DNA of 64,000 bases, taken from Methylobacterium sp. NEAU K. Lineage in GTDB: Bacteria > Pseudomonadota > Alphaproteobacteria > Rhizobiales > Beijerinckiaceae. The position numbers were made by a program, and so were the translations under genes. The first letter of the stretch is position 1, and each line of letters begins with the position of its first letter. Positions 54,093 through 62,111 of this stretch are shown here, piece by piece. The DNA lies in the NCBI RefSeq assembly GCF_030700285.1, contig NZ_JAUYZJ010000010.1:102423-166422 (forward strand), read 5' to 3'. The notes under the pieces are model-generated. The model saw nothing but the letters and a program-made list of their open reading frames with translations. It was not told where the DNA came from and made no database searches.

Positions 54093-55001
54093 ATGGCGAC
54101 GACGCACCGGTGGGACGATCTTCAGGCCTTCCTGGCCGTGGCCCGAGCCGGACGGCTGACCGAGGCTGCCCGCGGCATGGGTGTCGAGCACACGACGCTC
54201 AGCCGCCGGATCACGCGGCTGGAGACGGCGCTCGGAGCCAAACTGTTCGACCGGCGGCCGACCGGCTACGATTTGTCGGCGGAGGGCGAGCGCCTGCTGC
54301 CCCGGGCCGAGGAGATCGAGCGGGCGGCGCTGGGCATCTGGCTCGACAGGTTCGATCCCGTCGTCGGCCTCACGGGCTCGGTGCGGATCGGGGCACCGGA
54401 AGCCTTCGGGACCTTCTGCCTCGCGGAACGGCTCGGCGAACTGTCGGAGCTACATCCGGGCCTGTCGATTGAACTCGTGGCGACGCCACGAGCCTTCAGC
54501 CTGTCGAAGCGCGAGGCGGATCTGGCGATCGGCCTCACACGGCCGGCGACGGGGCGCCTCCATGCGCGCAAGCTCGGCGACTACGAACTCGGGCTCTACG
54601 GCGCTCCGGCTTACGTCGCCCGCCACGGGCGACCCGAGAGCCATGCCGACCTAAATCGTCACCGCTTCATCGGCTATATCGACGACCTCGTCTTCTCGCC
54701 GGAGCTCGACTATTTCGCGACCGCACTGCCCGGCTTGCAGCCGGTCATCCGGATCTCGAACGTGATCACCCAGATGGCGGCGGCCCGGACCGGCGCCGGC
54801 TTGTGCATCCTGCCCTGCTTCATGGCCGACAAGTGCCCGGACCTCGTCCGCCTTCTGCCACAGAGCGTTCGCATCACCCGCACCTACTGGCTGCTCACGC
54901 ATGCGGACATGGCACATCTGGCGCGGATCAAGACCGCCTCCGAGTTCATAGCCTCGGTGGTCCGCGTGGCGCGCTCGGCTTTCTTGCCCTCAAGTCCCTG
55001 A
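54093..55001 (+). CDS. LysR-family transcriptional regulator
   Basis: A 302-aa LysR regulator. The N-terminal winged helix-turn-helix is WDDLQAFLAVARAGRLTEAA followed by HTTLSRRITRLETALGAKLF; the effector domain runs from about 90 to 290 with the GSVRIGAPEAFG and GAGLCILPCFMAD strands. It is transcribed away from the LivK-like gene, the usual arrangement for a LysR protein controlling the adjacent divergent operon. The inducer is probably the substrate or an intermediate of the minus-strand arm. Confidence 0.9.
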   Translation: MATTHRWDDLQAFLAVARAGRLTEAARGMGVEHTTLSRRITRLETALGAKLFDRRPTGYDLSAEGERLLPRAEEIERAALGIWLDRFDPVVGLTGSVRIGAPEAFGTFCLAERLGELSELHPGLSIELVATPRAFSLSKREADLAIGLTRPATGRLHARKLGDYELGLYGAPAYVARHGRPESHADLNRHRFIGYIDDLVFSPELDYFATALPGLQPVIRISNVITQMAAARTGAGLCILPCFMADKCPDLVRLLPQSVRITRTYWLLTHADMAHLARIKTASEFIASVVRVARSAFLPSSP

Positions 55002-55603
55002 TGCGTCGACGCTTGAGGCTGCCGGTCGCTCCGCCGCGAAAGCCTCGATGGTAGCCCCTCAGAAGTCGTTGGCTGCGGCTGAACGTTCGTTGCGGAGTCC
55101 AATGGCCGGCCGGATCTGGTCGGAAGCAGAATGGCAGCTTCTGGGGTATTGAACGACGTCGCAGACATTCCCTGCTCGTCTGGCGTCGGCCCAACCCCGT
55201 CACAGAGGCTGGCCTAAGCCTTTTCTGAAGGCGCGCGTTCCTTCGGCCGCAGTGCTAGAAGTCGCACGCGCCTTTCAGATCTTCAATGCTCAGCTTGCTA
55301 TTTTTCAACAGCGAGCTTCCGAGCAGCCATAGCCGTATCGGCTGAATTAGAAGCGATCAGATCGGATGAGAATTAAATCATTCAGTTGCCGTCGTTAGCG
55401 AATGCTGGATTTCATCTCCGCTCATAAGGATAAAACCGATGTTGCGGATTGCTTGCCAGGCGCCCGCGGCGTCTACAGTTGTGCCGCCATTTCGACCGCT
55501 TCCGCGGGCGCTCCAGCTCGGGAACCATCTGGTCCGTGAGCGCCAGCTCAAATCGTGACATCCACGTCGAACGCTTTGTCCTGCGGCGTTCGATGGCGCC
55601 CAG
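55002..55603. other. 602-nt gene-free region between the LysR and GntR genes
   Basis: No gene is supported. The stretch 55260-55450 is clearly richer in A+T than the rest of the window (for example around 55361-55390, GAGAATTAAATCATTCAG), with no long open frame on either strand. Possible explanations are decayed foreign DNA or a junction between two separately acquired arms. The two flanking regulator genes converge here. Confidence 0.55.
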
Positions 55604-56323
55604 TTACCCGACCCTGGGATAGGCCGTTAGCGAACGGCTCCTGTGCCGGGCGGCCGTCTGCTCTTGGAGAGCCCGGAGTTGGCCCGAAAACTTCTTCGAA
55701 GCACGAGCGATGTGGGTGCGCCCCAGCTTCTCGGCCTTGCCGGGCTCGCCCGCAATGATCGCGTTCAGGATGGCGGCGTGCTCGTTCCAGATGTCGCTGG
55801 AGATGTTGCGTTCGACCCGCAGCACCGCACCCATGATCCGGCGCATGAAGTGCCAGTGCGGATGCGCGGCCTCCTCCACCGACCGGTTGCCCGAAATCGC
55901 GTAGATGAATTGATGGAAGTCCACGTCCGCGGCGATCTGCCGGGCGACCGATCCCCCGGCGATCGCCTCCCGGCCCCGCGCTATCAGTGCGGGCCCCTCA
56001 ATCCGCGCGCGATCGGATCCCCGCTCGGCCGCCAGCCGGCAGGACAAGCCGTCCAGCACTTCCCGGGTCTCGTAGACGTCCCGCAACACGTCGGCGTCGA
56101 GCGGCGTCACGATCACCCCGCGTTTCGGGGCGTCGGCTACGAAGCCGCGCTCGCGAAGCAACATCAGCGCCTGCTGCACCGGCTGCCGCGAGACCTCGTA
56201 GGCAGCCGCGAGTTCATCCTGGATCAGCCGCGCGTTCGGCGCGAGCGTGCCCTCACAGATCTCGGAGAGGATCCGCTCGTACACCTGCTCGACCAAACTT
56301 GGCACCGGCGCACCGTCCGCCAT
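55604..56323 (-). CDS. GntR-family regulator with FCD domain
   Basis: A 239-aa FadR-subfamily regulator. The winged helix (about 10-72) contains YERILSEICEGTLAPNARL and the recognition region YEVSRQPVQQALMLL; the FCD domain (about 85-215) carries the metal-site pattern D/H in DVDFHQFIYAISGN, His in WNEHAAIL and His in GRTHIARASKKF. The start at 56323 was preferred to ATG 56404 because the latter overlaps a palindrome and lacks a ribosome-binding site. It is divergent from the TRAP/ligase/lyase operon and is its likely repressor. Confidence 0.88.
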   Translation of the reverse strand: MADGAPVPSLVEQVYERILSEICEGTLAPNARLIQDELAAAYEVSRQPVQQALMLLRERGFVADAPKRGVIVTPLDADVLRDVYETREVLDGLSCRLAAERGSDRARIEGPALIARGREAIAGGSVARQIAADVDFHQFIYAISGNRSVEEAAHPHWHFMRRIMGAVLRVERNISSDIWNEHAAILNAIIAGEPGKAEKLGRTHIARASKKFSGQLRALQEQTAARHRSRSLTAYPRVG

Positions 56324-56384
56324 CACTCCCGCCCGAACATTCCGCGCCACCCGTCCTCGCGATCCTGCACCATTTTCCGGCTTG

Positions 56385-56403
56385 TGCAAATTCGAAATTC
56401 GCA
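56385..56403. promoter_or_regulatory. Candidate GntR operator 1
   Basis: TGCAAATTCGAAATTCGCA is a 19-nt palindrome with eight of nine pairs matching. It lies in the 302-nt region between the divergent GntR and DctP genes, in an AT-rich patch of otherwise GC-rich DNA, which is where an autoregulating GntR/FCD protein would be expected to bind. No gene is seen in this intergenic region. Confidence 0.5.
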
Positions 56404-56407
56404 TACG

Positions 56408-56424
56408 ATATCTGAATTCAATAT
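56408..56424. promoter_or_regulatory. Candidate GntR operator 2 / promoter element
   Basis: ATATCTGAATTCAATAT, a palindrome centred on TGAATTCA with matching ATAT ends, four bases beyond the first palindrome. The two together cover 40 nt and could form a double operator or include the -10 regions of the divergent promoters. Confidence 0.4.
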
Positions 56425-56625
56425 TGACCGGTCCGGATCATCGGCAGCGCTGCAGCCTGGAAAAGCCGATCGCAACGAAACTCGAACGCCCTTCCTGAAC
56501 CGCGCCGACGTCGTTCGCGCGGATTTTGGGCGCAAGACCTGATCCCGGCGGGCCCCGGCCGCCGAGCCTTTAAAAAAGCCGCGCGGGACGAAGGTCCACG
56601 ACACGGCGAAGATGGGAGAGACGCC

Positions 56626-57690
56626 GTGATCACGCCGACCGACGATTTCGCACGCCGCAACCGGACCGCCGTTCTCGACCGCCGCACCGTCCTCGGACTC
56701 GCGGGCGCCGCTGCCCTCGGCACCGTGGGCGTGTTCAGCCCGGCGCTCGTCCGTGCGCAGGGGGCGCCGCTGAAGCTGAAGTTCGGCAACGATGTCCCGT
56801 TGACGCACTCGCTCAACGTCCGGCTCGCCGAGGCCATCGGCGCCATCGAGCAGGAGACGAACGGGCGCTTATCGATCTCCGTGTTCCCGAACAATCAGCT
56901 CGGCAGCGATACGGACATGATCTCGCAGCTGCGCTCAGGGGCCCTCGAACTCGCGACGATGCCCACGACCCTGCTGTCGACGCTGGTGCCGGCAGCCGCT
57001 TTGCCGGCCATCGGATTCGTTTTCCCGAGCTACGACAAGGTCTGGCCGGCGATGGACGGCGAGGTCGGCGCCTACATGCGCCGCAGCATCGAGAAGGCCA
57101 ACCTGCAGCCCTTCGAAGCAATGTGGGACAACGGCTTCCGCCAAGTCACGACGAGCACGAATCCGATCCGCGGTCCTGAGGATCTCAAGGGCTTCAAGAT
57201 CCGCGTGCCCGTGGTCCCGCTGTGGGTCTCGCTGTTCGCGGCGCTGGGCGCTGCGCCGACCAGCATCCCCCTGAGCGAGGCCTATGCCGCGCTCCAGACC
57301 AAGATCACCGATGGGCAGGAGAACCCTCTGGCGATCATCAACGCGACGAAATTCTACGAGGTTCAGAAGTTCTGCTCCCTCACCAACCACGCCTGGGACG
57401 GGTTCTGGCTGCTGGCGAGCGGTCGCGTCTGGAAGACGGTCCCCACCGAGTTCCAGGCGGTGATGGCCAAGCACTTCAATGCCGCCGCTCTCAAACAGCG
57501 CGAAGACAACCTCAAAGACAGCGCGGCCCTGAAGGCGGCCCTGGAGGGCAAGGGGCTGACCTTCAACACGACCGATCCGGTGCAATTCCAGCAGACCCTC
57601 GCAAAGACTGATTTCTACAAGACCTGGAAGGGAAAATTCGGTCCGGAAGCCTGGGCTCTCCTTGAGAAATACGCCGGCACCATTGGTTGA
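56626..57690 (+). CDS. TRAP transporter substrate-binding protein (DctP family)
   Basis: A 354-aa periplasmic binding protein starting with GTG at 56626 after a GGGAGAG site. The signal has a Tat-type motif DRRTVLGLAG (arginines 19-20) and ends VRAQG. DctP features: LKFGNDVPLTHSLN, FPNNQLGSDTDMI, SGALELATMP and the ligand arginine in GFKIRVP, followed by PLSEAYAALQTKITDGQENP. The canonical arginine supports a carboxylate ligand. It opens the plus-strand operon whose last gene is the fused DctQM permease, so the uptake system is complete. Confidence 0.92.
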   Translation: MITPTDDFARRNRTAVLDRRTVLGLAGAAALGTVGVFSPALVRAQGAPLKLKFGNDVPLTHSLNVRLAEAIGAIEQETNGRLSISVFPNNQLGSDTDMISQLRSGALELATMPTTLLSTLVPAAALPAIGFVFPSYDKVWPAMDGEVGAYMRRSIEKANLQPFEAMWDNGFRQVTTSTNPIRGPEDLKGFKIRVPVVPLWVSLFAALGAAPTSIPLSEAYAALQTKITDGQENPLAIINATKFYEVQKFCSLTNHAWDGFWLLASGRVWKTVPTEFQAVMAKHFNAAALKQREDNLKDSAALKAALEGKGLTFNTTDPVQFQQTLAKTDFYKTWKGKFGPEAWALLEKYAGTIG

Positions 57691-57728
57691 AGCGCCCGGC
57701 TCGGAAGACGGACTCGGGAGGACTCGCT

Positions 57729-59306
57729 ATGAAAGAGCTTCTGACGCTCGGGCAGATGCTCGCGGTGCATGCCCGACTCGCACCGGAGCGCCTCGGCGCC
57801 CGCGACCTGGAACGGTCGATGACGTTCCGCCTGTGGAACGCGCGCGCCTGTCGCTTGGCCAACGCGCTCCTCGGTCTCGGCCTGGAAAAGGGTGCCCGCG
57901 TCGCGGTCCTCGCCTATAACTGTGTCGAGTGGGCGGAGATCTATGCGGCGACCGCCAAGGCCGGACTCGTCGCGGTGCCGATCAATTTCCGGCTCGTCGG
58001 CCCCGAGATCCGCTTCATCGTGACCAACGCCGAGGCGTCGGCCCTGATCGTCCAGGACGAGCTGGCCGGCGTCCTCGAGGAGGTCAAGACCGGGCTCGGC
58101 CTGCCGGAGGGCAACGTCGTCCATTTCGGTCGGGCCCCCTGCCCGAAGGGCTACCGGGACTACGAGACGCTCCTCGCGTCCGCGAGCGACGCCGAGCCGG
58201 ACGTCGCCGTCGCCTCGGCCGACCCTTGGATGCTGATGTACACCTCGGGCACCACCGGCAGCCCGAAGGGCGCGATCCGCAGCCATCGCGGTGCGAGCCT
58301 CATGGCGTTGTGCACCGAGATCGAACTCGGCATCCACCGCGACGACGGGGCGCTCCTCGTCATGCCGATGTGCCACGCCAATTCGCTCTATTTCTTCGGG
58401 GCGTTCAGCTATTGCGGAGGCGCGACGACGATCTACTCGCGCAAGAGCTTCGACCCGGAACACTGCCTGCGCACCCTGGCCGAGGGCGGCTCGACCTTCA
58501 CGTCGCTCGTGCCGACCCACTACATCATGATGCTCGGCCTCTCGGCGAAGGAGAGTTCGCGCTACGACCTCGACCGCGTGACGAAGCTGATGATCTCCTC
58601 CGCGCCCGCCCGGCAGGAGACCAAGCGGGCGGTGATGGGCCTGTTCCACAATTCGGGCCTGTACGAGCTCTACGGCGCCACCGAGACTGGCTGGGTGACG
58701 ATGCTGCACCCCCGCGACCAGTTCACGAAGCTCGGTTCAGTCGGGCGCGAATGCGTCGGCTCGGCGCCGATCCGGCTCCTCGACGCGGACGGCAACGAGG
58801 TGCCGGACGGAGAAACTGGCGAACTCTATTCCTGCAACCCCTATACGTTCGACGGCTACTGGAAGCTGCCGGAGAAGACGGCCGCCGCCTTCCGGGGCGA
58901 CCATTGCACGGTGGGCGACATGGCCCGGCGTGATGCGGACGGATTCATCCAGCTCGTCGACCGCAAGAGCAACCTGATCATCAGCGGTGGCGAGAATGTC
59001 TATCCGTCCGAGGTCGAGGCGGCTCTGGGCGCCCATCCCTGCGTGCAGGACGTCGCGGTGATCGGCCTGCCCGATCCGAAGTGGGGGGAGCGCGTCCACG
59101 CCGTCATCGTGCTCCATCCGGGCGCCACCCTGGCCGAGGCCGACCTGATTGGCTGGAGCCGGGAGCGGCTGGCCGGCTACAAGCGGCCGCGCACCTGCTC
59201 GTTCGTCGCGGCCGAGACCGTGCCGCGCAATGCCACCGGCAAGGTCCTCTACCGGGTGCTCAAGGAGCAGTTCAGCGCCGGGCCCGGCACGGGCGTGCCG
59301 GCTTGA
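57729..59306 (+). CDS. AMP-forming acyl-CoA ligase
   Basis: A 525-aa ANL-superfamily enzyme that activates a carboxylic acid with ATP and CoA. The P-loop is YTSGTTGSPKGAI (171-183), the A5 motif YGATETGWV, the hinge region GDMARRDADGFIQLVDRKSN and the catalytic lysine lies in PRNATGKVLYR near the end. ATG 57729 has GGGAGGA upstream; the open frame start at 57687 (TTG) overlaps dctP. Substrate unknown, but the position between the TRAP receptor and a thiamine-diphosphate lyase suggests the imported acid. Confidence 0.9.
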   Translation: MKELLTLGQMLAVHARLAPERLGARDLERSMTFRLWNARACRLANALLGLGLEKGARVAVLAYNCVEWAEIYAATAKAGLVAVPINFRLVGPEIRFIVTNAEASALIVQDELAGVLEEVKTGLGLPEGNVVHFGRAPCPKGYRDYETLLASASDAEPDVAVASADPWMLMYTSGTTGSPKGAIRSHRGASLMALCTEIELGIHRDDGALLVMPMCHANSLYFFGAFSYCGGATTIYSRKSFDPEHCLRTLAEGGSTFTSLVPTHYIMMLGLSAKESSRYDLDRVTKLMISSAPARQETKRAVMGLFHNSGLYELYGATETGWVTMLHPRDQFTKLGSVGRECVGSAPIRLLDADGNEVPDGETGELYSCNPYTFDGYWKLPEKTAAAFRGDHCTVGDMARRDADGFIQLVDRKSNLIISGGENVYPSEVEAALGAHPCVQDVAVIGLPDPKWGERVHAVIVLHPGATLAEADLIGWSRERLAGYKRPRTCSFVAAETVPRNATGKVLYRVLKEQFSAGPGTGVPA

Positions 59307-59364
59307 CGAACGCTCGCGATGCCGCTCCCGCCGCCCGTCTCTGTCGCCGCCCGCGGATGGTCCG

Positions 59365-60297
59365 ATGCAGGCCGTCCTGAACGCAGCCGTCCCGATCTTC
59401 GCGCTGATCCTCGTCGGTTTCCTGTGCGGCCGTCTGGGCGCGTTCGCGCGCGAGGCGACCGACAGCATCAACCGCTTCGCGGTCTATCTCGCGCTGCCGG
59501 CGCTGATCTTCACCACGATGGCCCGGATCACACCGGCCGAAATCGGGCAGTTCGGCTTCGCCACGGGGTTCGCGGGGGGAATCGCCGTCACCTTCGCCTT
59601 GGCCTTCTGGCTCGCGCGGCGGCGCGGCGGCTCGATGGCGGATGCCAGCATCGAGGGGCTGGACGCGGGCTACAGCAACGTCGGCTTCATGGGCATTCCG
59701 CTGTGCCTGCTCGTGTTCGGACCGGACGGGCTGCCGGCGGCGGTGATCGCGACGCTGTTCACCGCCTGCGTCCTGTTCCTCACCGCGATCGTCTTGGTCG
59801 AACTCGACCTGCGCCGGGGCGCCGGTCGTCTCGGCGCCATGCGTCGGGTCGCGGTCTCGCTGCTGCGCAACCCGTTGTTTCTCGCGCCGATCGCCGGGCT
59901 CGGCGTCGGCCTCACCGGTCTGCCGCTGCCGCTGCCGCTGGAGACCGCCGCCAAGCTCCTCGGCGGCGCGGCCTCTCCCTGTGCTCTGATCTGCATCGGA
60001 CTGTTCCTCGCACAAGAGAGTGCGCTAGCCGGCAATGCCCGCCAGATCGGCCTTCTGGTCGTCCTGAAGCTCCTGTTTCAGCCGGCCGTGACAGCCCTGT
60101 TCGTCTTCGGGCTCTTCGACATGCCCCCGCTCTGGGCGCGGGCGGCGGTGCTGCTCAGCGCGCTGCCGATCGGCTCGGGACCCTTCACCATCGCCAAGCT
60201 CTACGGCTTGCAGACGGGCGTGACGTCCGGGGCGATCCTGATCTCGCACCTCGTCTCCGTCCTCACCGTCTCGGCCCTCGTCGCGTGGCTCGGCTGA
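59365..60297 (+). CDS. AEC (auxin efflux carrier) family transporter
   Basis: A 310-aa membrane protein with about ten helices. The start QAVLNAAVPIFALILVGFLC, the SINRFAVYLALPALIFTTMA crossing segment and the GYSNVGFMGIPL block (here AGYSNVGFMGIPLCLLVFG) are typical of AEC carriers such as MdcF, which move malonate and other carboxylates. Why a second carboxylate carrier sits within a TRAP operon is unclear; export of an end product is one option. ATG 59365 lies 58 nt after the ligase stop. Confidence 0.87.
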   Translation: MQAVLNAAVPIFALILVGFLCGRLGAFAREATDSINRFAVYLALPALIFTTMARITPAEIGQFGFATGFAGGIAVTFALAFWLARRRGGSMADASIEGLDAGYSNVGFMGIPLCLLVFGPDGLPAAVIATLFTACVLFLTAIVLVELDLRRGAGRLGAMRRVAVSLLRNPLFLAPIAGLGVGLTGLPLPLPLETAAKLLGGAASPCALICIGLFLAQESALAGNARQIGLLVVLKLLFQPAVTALFVFGLFDMPPLWARAAVLLSALPIGSGPFTIAKLYGLQTGVTSGAILISHLVSVLTVSALVAWLG

Positions 60298-60321
60298 GCC
60301 AGCCAGGAAAGGATCCTACCC

Positions 60322-62052
60322 ATGCAGGTCACCGCCGATAGCGTCGCCGCCCTGCTCGCCAAGTCGCTGAAGGCGCGCGGCGTCGAGCGGGTCTTCGCCC
60401 TGTGCGGCGGGCACATCATGCCGATCTGGATGTGGCTCGACGCGGAGGGCATCGCGATCGTCGACGTGCGCGACGAACGCGCCGCCGTGCACATGGCGCA
60501 GGCGCATGCCGAAGTGACGGGGCGCCTCGGCGTGGCCCTGGTGACGGCCGGCCCCGGCATGACGAACGCCGTGACGGGTATCGCCAACGCCCACGTCTCG
60601 CGCGCGCCGGTCCTGGTGATCTCGGGAACGAGCCCGCGGGCGCAGGAGGGCCGCGGGGGCCTTCAGGATCTCGACCACACGGCGATCGTGCGCTCGATCA
60701 CCCGCTACGCCCGTACCGTGCGCGAGCCGTCCCTTGCATTGGCCGAGTTCGACGAGGCGATCTCCCGCGCGCTTGGCGAGGGCGGCGAGCCGGGCCCCGC
60801 CTACATCGACTTCCCAACCGACACCCTGCGCGCGCCGGTGCCGAAGGCCCTGCAGCTGCCCGAGCACCTCACGCGCCGGCCGTATTCCCTGGGCCGGCCC
60901 GACCCCGACAGGATCGCCGCGGCCGTCGAGCTGCTGTGGTCCGCCCGGCGCGTCCTGGTGATCTCGGGGCGCGGCGCCCGGGGAGCCGGGCCGGAGCTGA
61001 CGGCGCTCCTCGACCGGCTCGGCGCGGTCTACCTCGACACCGGCGAGAGCCGCGGCCTCGTGCCCGACAGTCACCCCTCGGTGATCGCCGCCATGCGGGG
61101 CGCTGTGATGGGCGATGCCGATGTGGTTCTCACCGTCGGCCGCCGCCTCGATTTCCAGCTCGCCTACGGCTCCCCGGCGGTATTCGGGAACGCCCAGTTC
61201 GTGCGCATCGCCGATATCCCGCAGGAACTGCGCGACAACCGCCGCGGTGCGGTGGAGATCCTCTCGGCGGCGGCCCCCGCCCTCCGGGCCCTGGTCGAGA
61301 TCGCGGGGAACCGCCCCTCCTCCGTCGACCGGGACTGGGCGGGCAAGCTCCGCGCGAACCACGAAGGCCGCGCGAAGAAGCTCCGCCAGACGATGGCGGA
61401 GGCGCCCAACGGCAGCGATGGCCGGCTTCACCCGAACCGCGTGATCTCCGCCCTTCAGGAAGCGATCGGCGACGAAGCCATCGTGATCACCGACGGGGGC
61501 GATTTCCTGAGCTTTGCCCGCGTCGGCCTGTCGGCGCCGACCATGCTCGATCCGGGGCCGTTCGGCTGCATCGGCGTCGGGGTGCCCTATGGGATCGCCG
61601 CGAGCCTCGCTCAGCCGGACAAGACCGTACTGGTCGCGACAGGCGACGGCGCCTTCGGTTTCAACGCCATCGAACTGGACACGGCAGCGCGTCATAAGGC
61701 GCCGGTGCTGATCGTCGTGGCCAACAACGGCGCGTGGCAGATCGAGGTGCATGATCAGACCGTTACCCACGGAAAGATCGTCGGAACCCGGCTTCAGTTC
61801 AGCGATCACGCCGCGATGGCCCGCGCCTTCGGCATGCATGGGGAGCGCGTGGAAACCGCCGAGCAGCTCGGACCGGCGATCGCGCGCGCGCTCGCCAATC
61901 GGCCGGCGCTTCTCGACATTGTGGTGACCCCCGAAGCCGTCTCATCCGACGCCAAAACCGGCCTCGCTTGGGTCCCCGACCTTCAGCCGCTGGCCGCCTG
62001 GGACGAGGCGGAACGGAAATGGCGTGCGACGGGTACGACCGAGACACCGTAG
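60322..62052 (+). CDS. Thiamine-diphosphate-dependent enzyme, 2-hydroxyacyl-CoA lyase-like
   Basis: A 576-aa ThDP enzyme of the acetolactate synthase / decarboxylase / 2-hydroxyacyl-CoA lyase superfamily. The catalytic glutamate is E52 in VRDERAAVHMA; the cofactor motif is GDG (441-443) to NN (468-469). The stretch EGRGGLQDLDHTA (109-121) resembles the GRGxLQxxDQ segment of ILVBL/HACL2-type proteins more than biosynthetic acetolactate synthase, and there is no ilvH small subunit nearby. With the acyl-CoA ligase two genes upstream, cleavage of a 2-hydroxyacyl-CoA to formyl-CoA plus an aldehyde or ketone is a reasonable proposal. Alternatives: oxalyl-CoA decarboxylase, benzoylformate-type decarboxylase. 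Confidence 0.75.
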   Translation: MQVTADSVAALLAKSLKARGVERVFALCGGHIMPIWMWLDAEGIAIVDVRDERAAVHMAQAHAEVTGRLGVALVTAGPGMTNAVTGIANAHVSRAPVLVISGTSPRAQEGRGGLQDLDHTAIVRSITRYARTVREPSLALAEFDEAISRALGEGGEPGPAYIDFPTDTLRAPVPKALQLPEHLTRRPYSLGRPDPDRIAAAVELLWSARRVLVISGRGARGAGPELTALLDRLGAVYLDTGESRGLVPDSHPSVIAAMRGAVMGDADVVLTVGRRLDFQLAYGSPAVFGNAQFVRIADIPQELRDNRRGAVEILSAAAPALRALVEIAGNRPSSVDRDWAGKLRANHEGRAKKLRQTMAEAPNGSDGRLHPNRVISALQEAIGDEAIVITDGGDFLSFARVGLSAPTMLDPGPFGCIGVGVPYGIAASLAQPDKTVLVATGDGAFGFNAIELDTAARHKAPVLIVVANNGAWQIEVHDQTVTHGKIVGTRLQFSDHAAMARAFGMHGERVETAEQLGPAIARALANRPALLDIVVTPEAVSSDAKTGLAWVPDLQPLAAWDEAERKWRATGTTETP

Positions 62053-62111
62053 ATCGATAACGCGACGAACCGGGCGGCAGTCCCGGCGTCACCGCCTGAA
62101 GGGAGGGCGCC

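Noticed and set aside
60322..62052. Biosynthetic acetolactate synthase large subunit
   Set aside because: No small subunit (ilvH) nearby, location in a TRAP/ligase operon, and a GRGGLQDLD segment closer to ILVBL/HACL2-type proteins.
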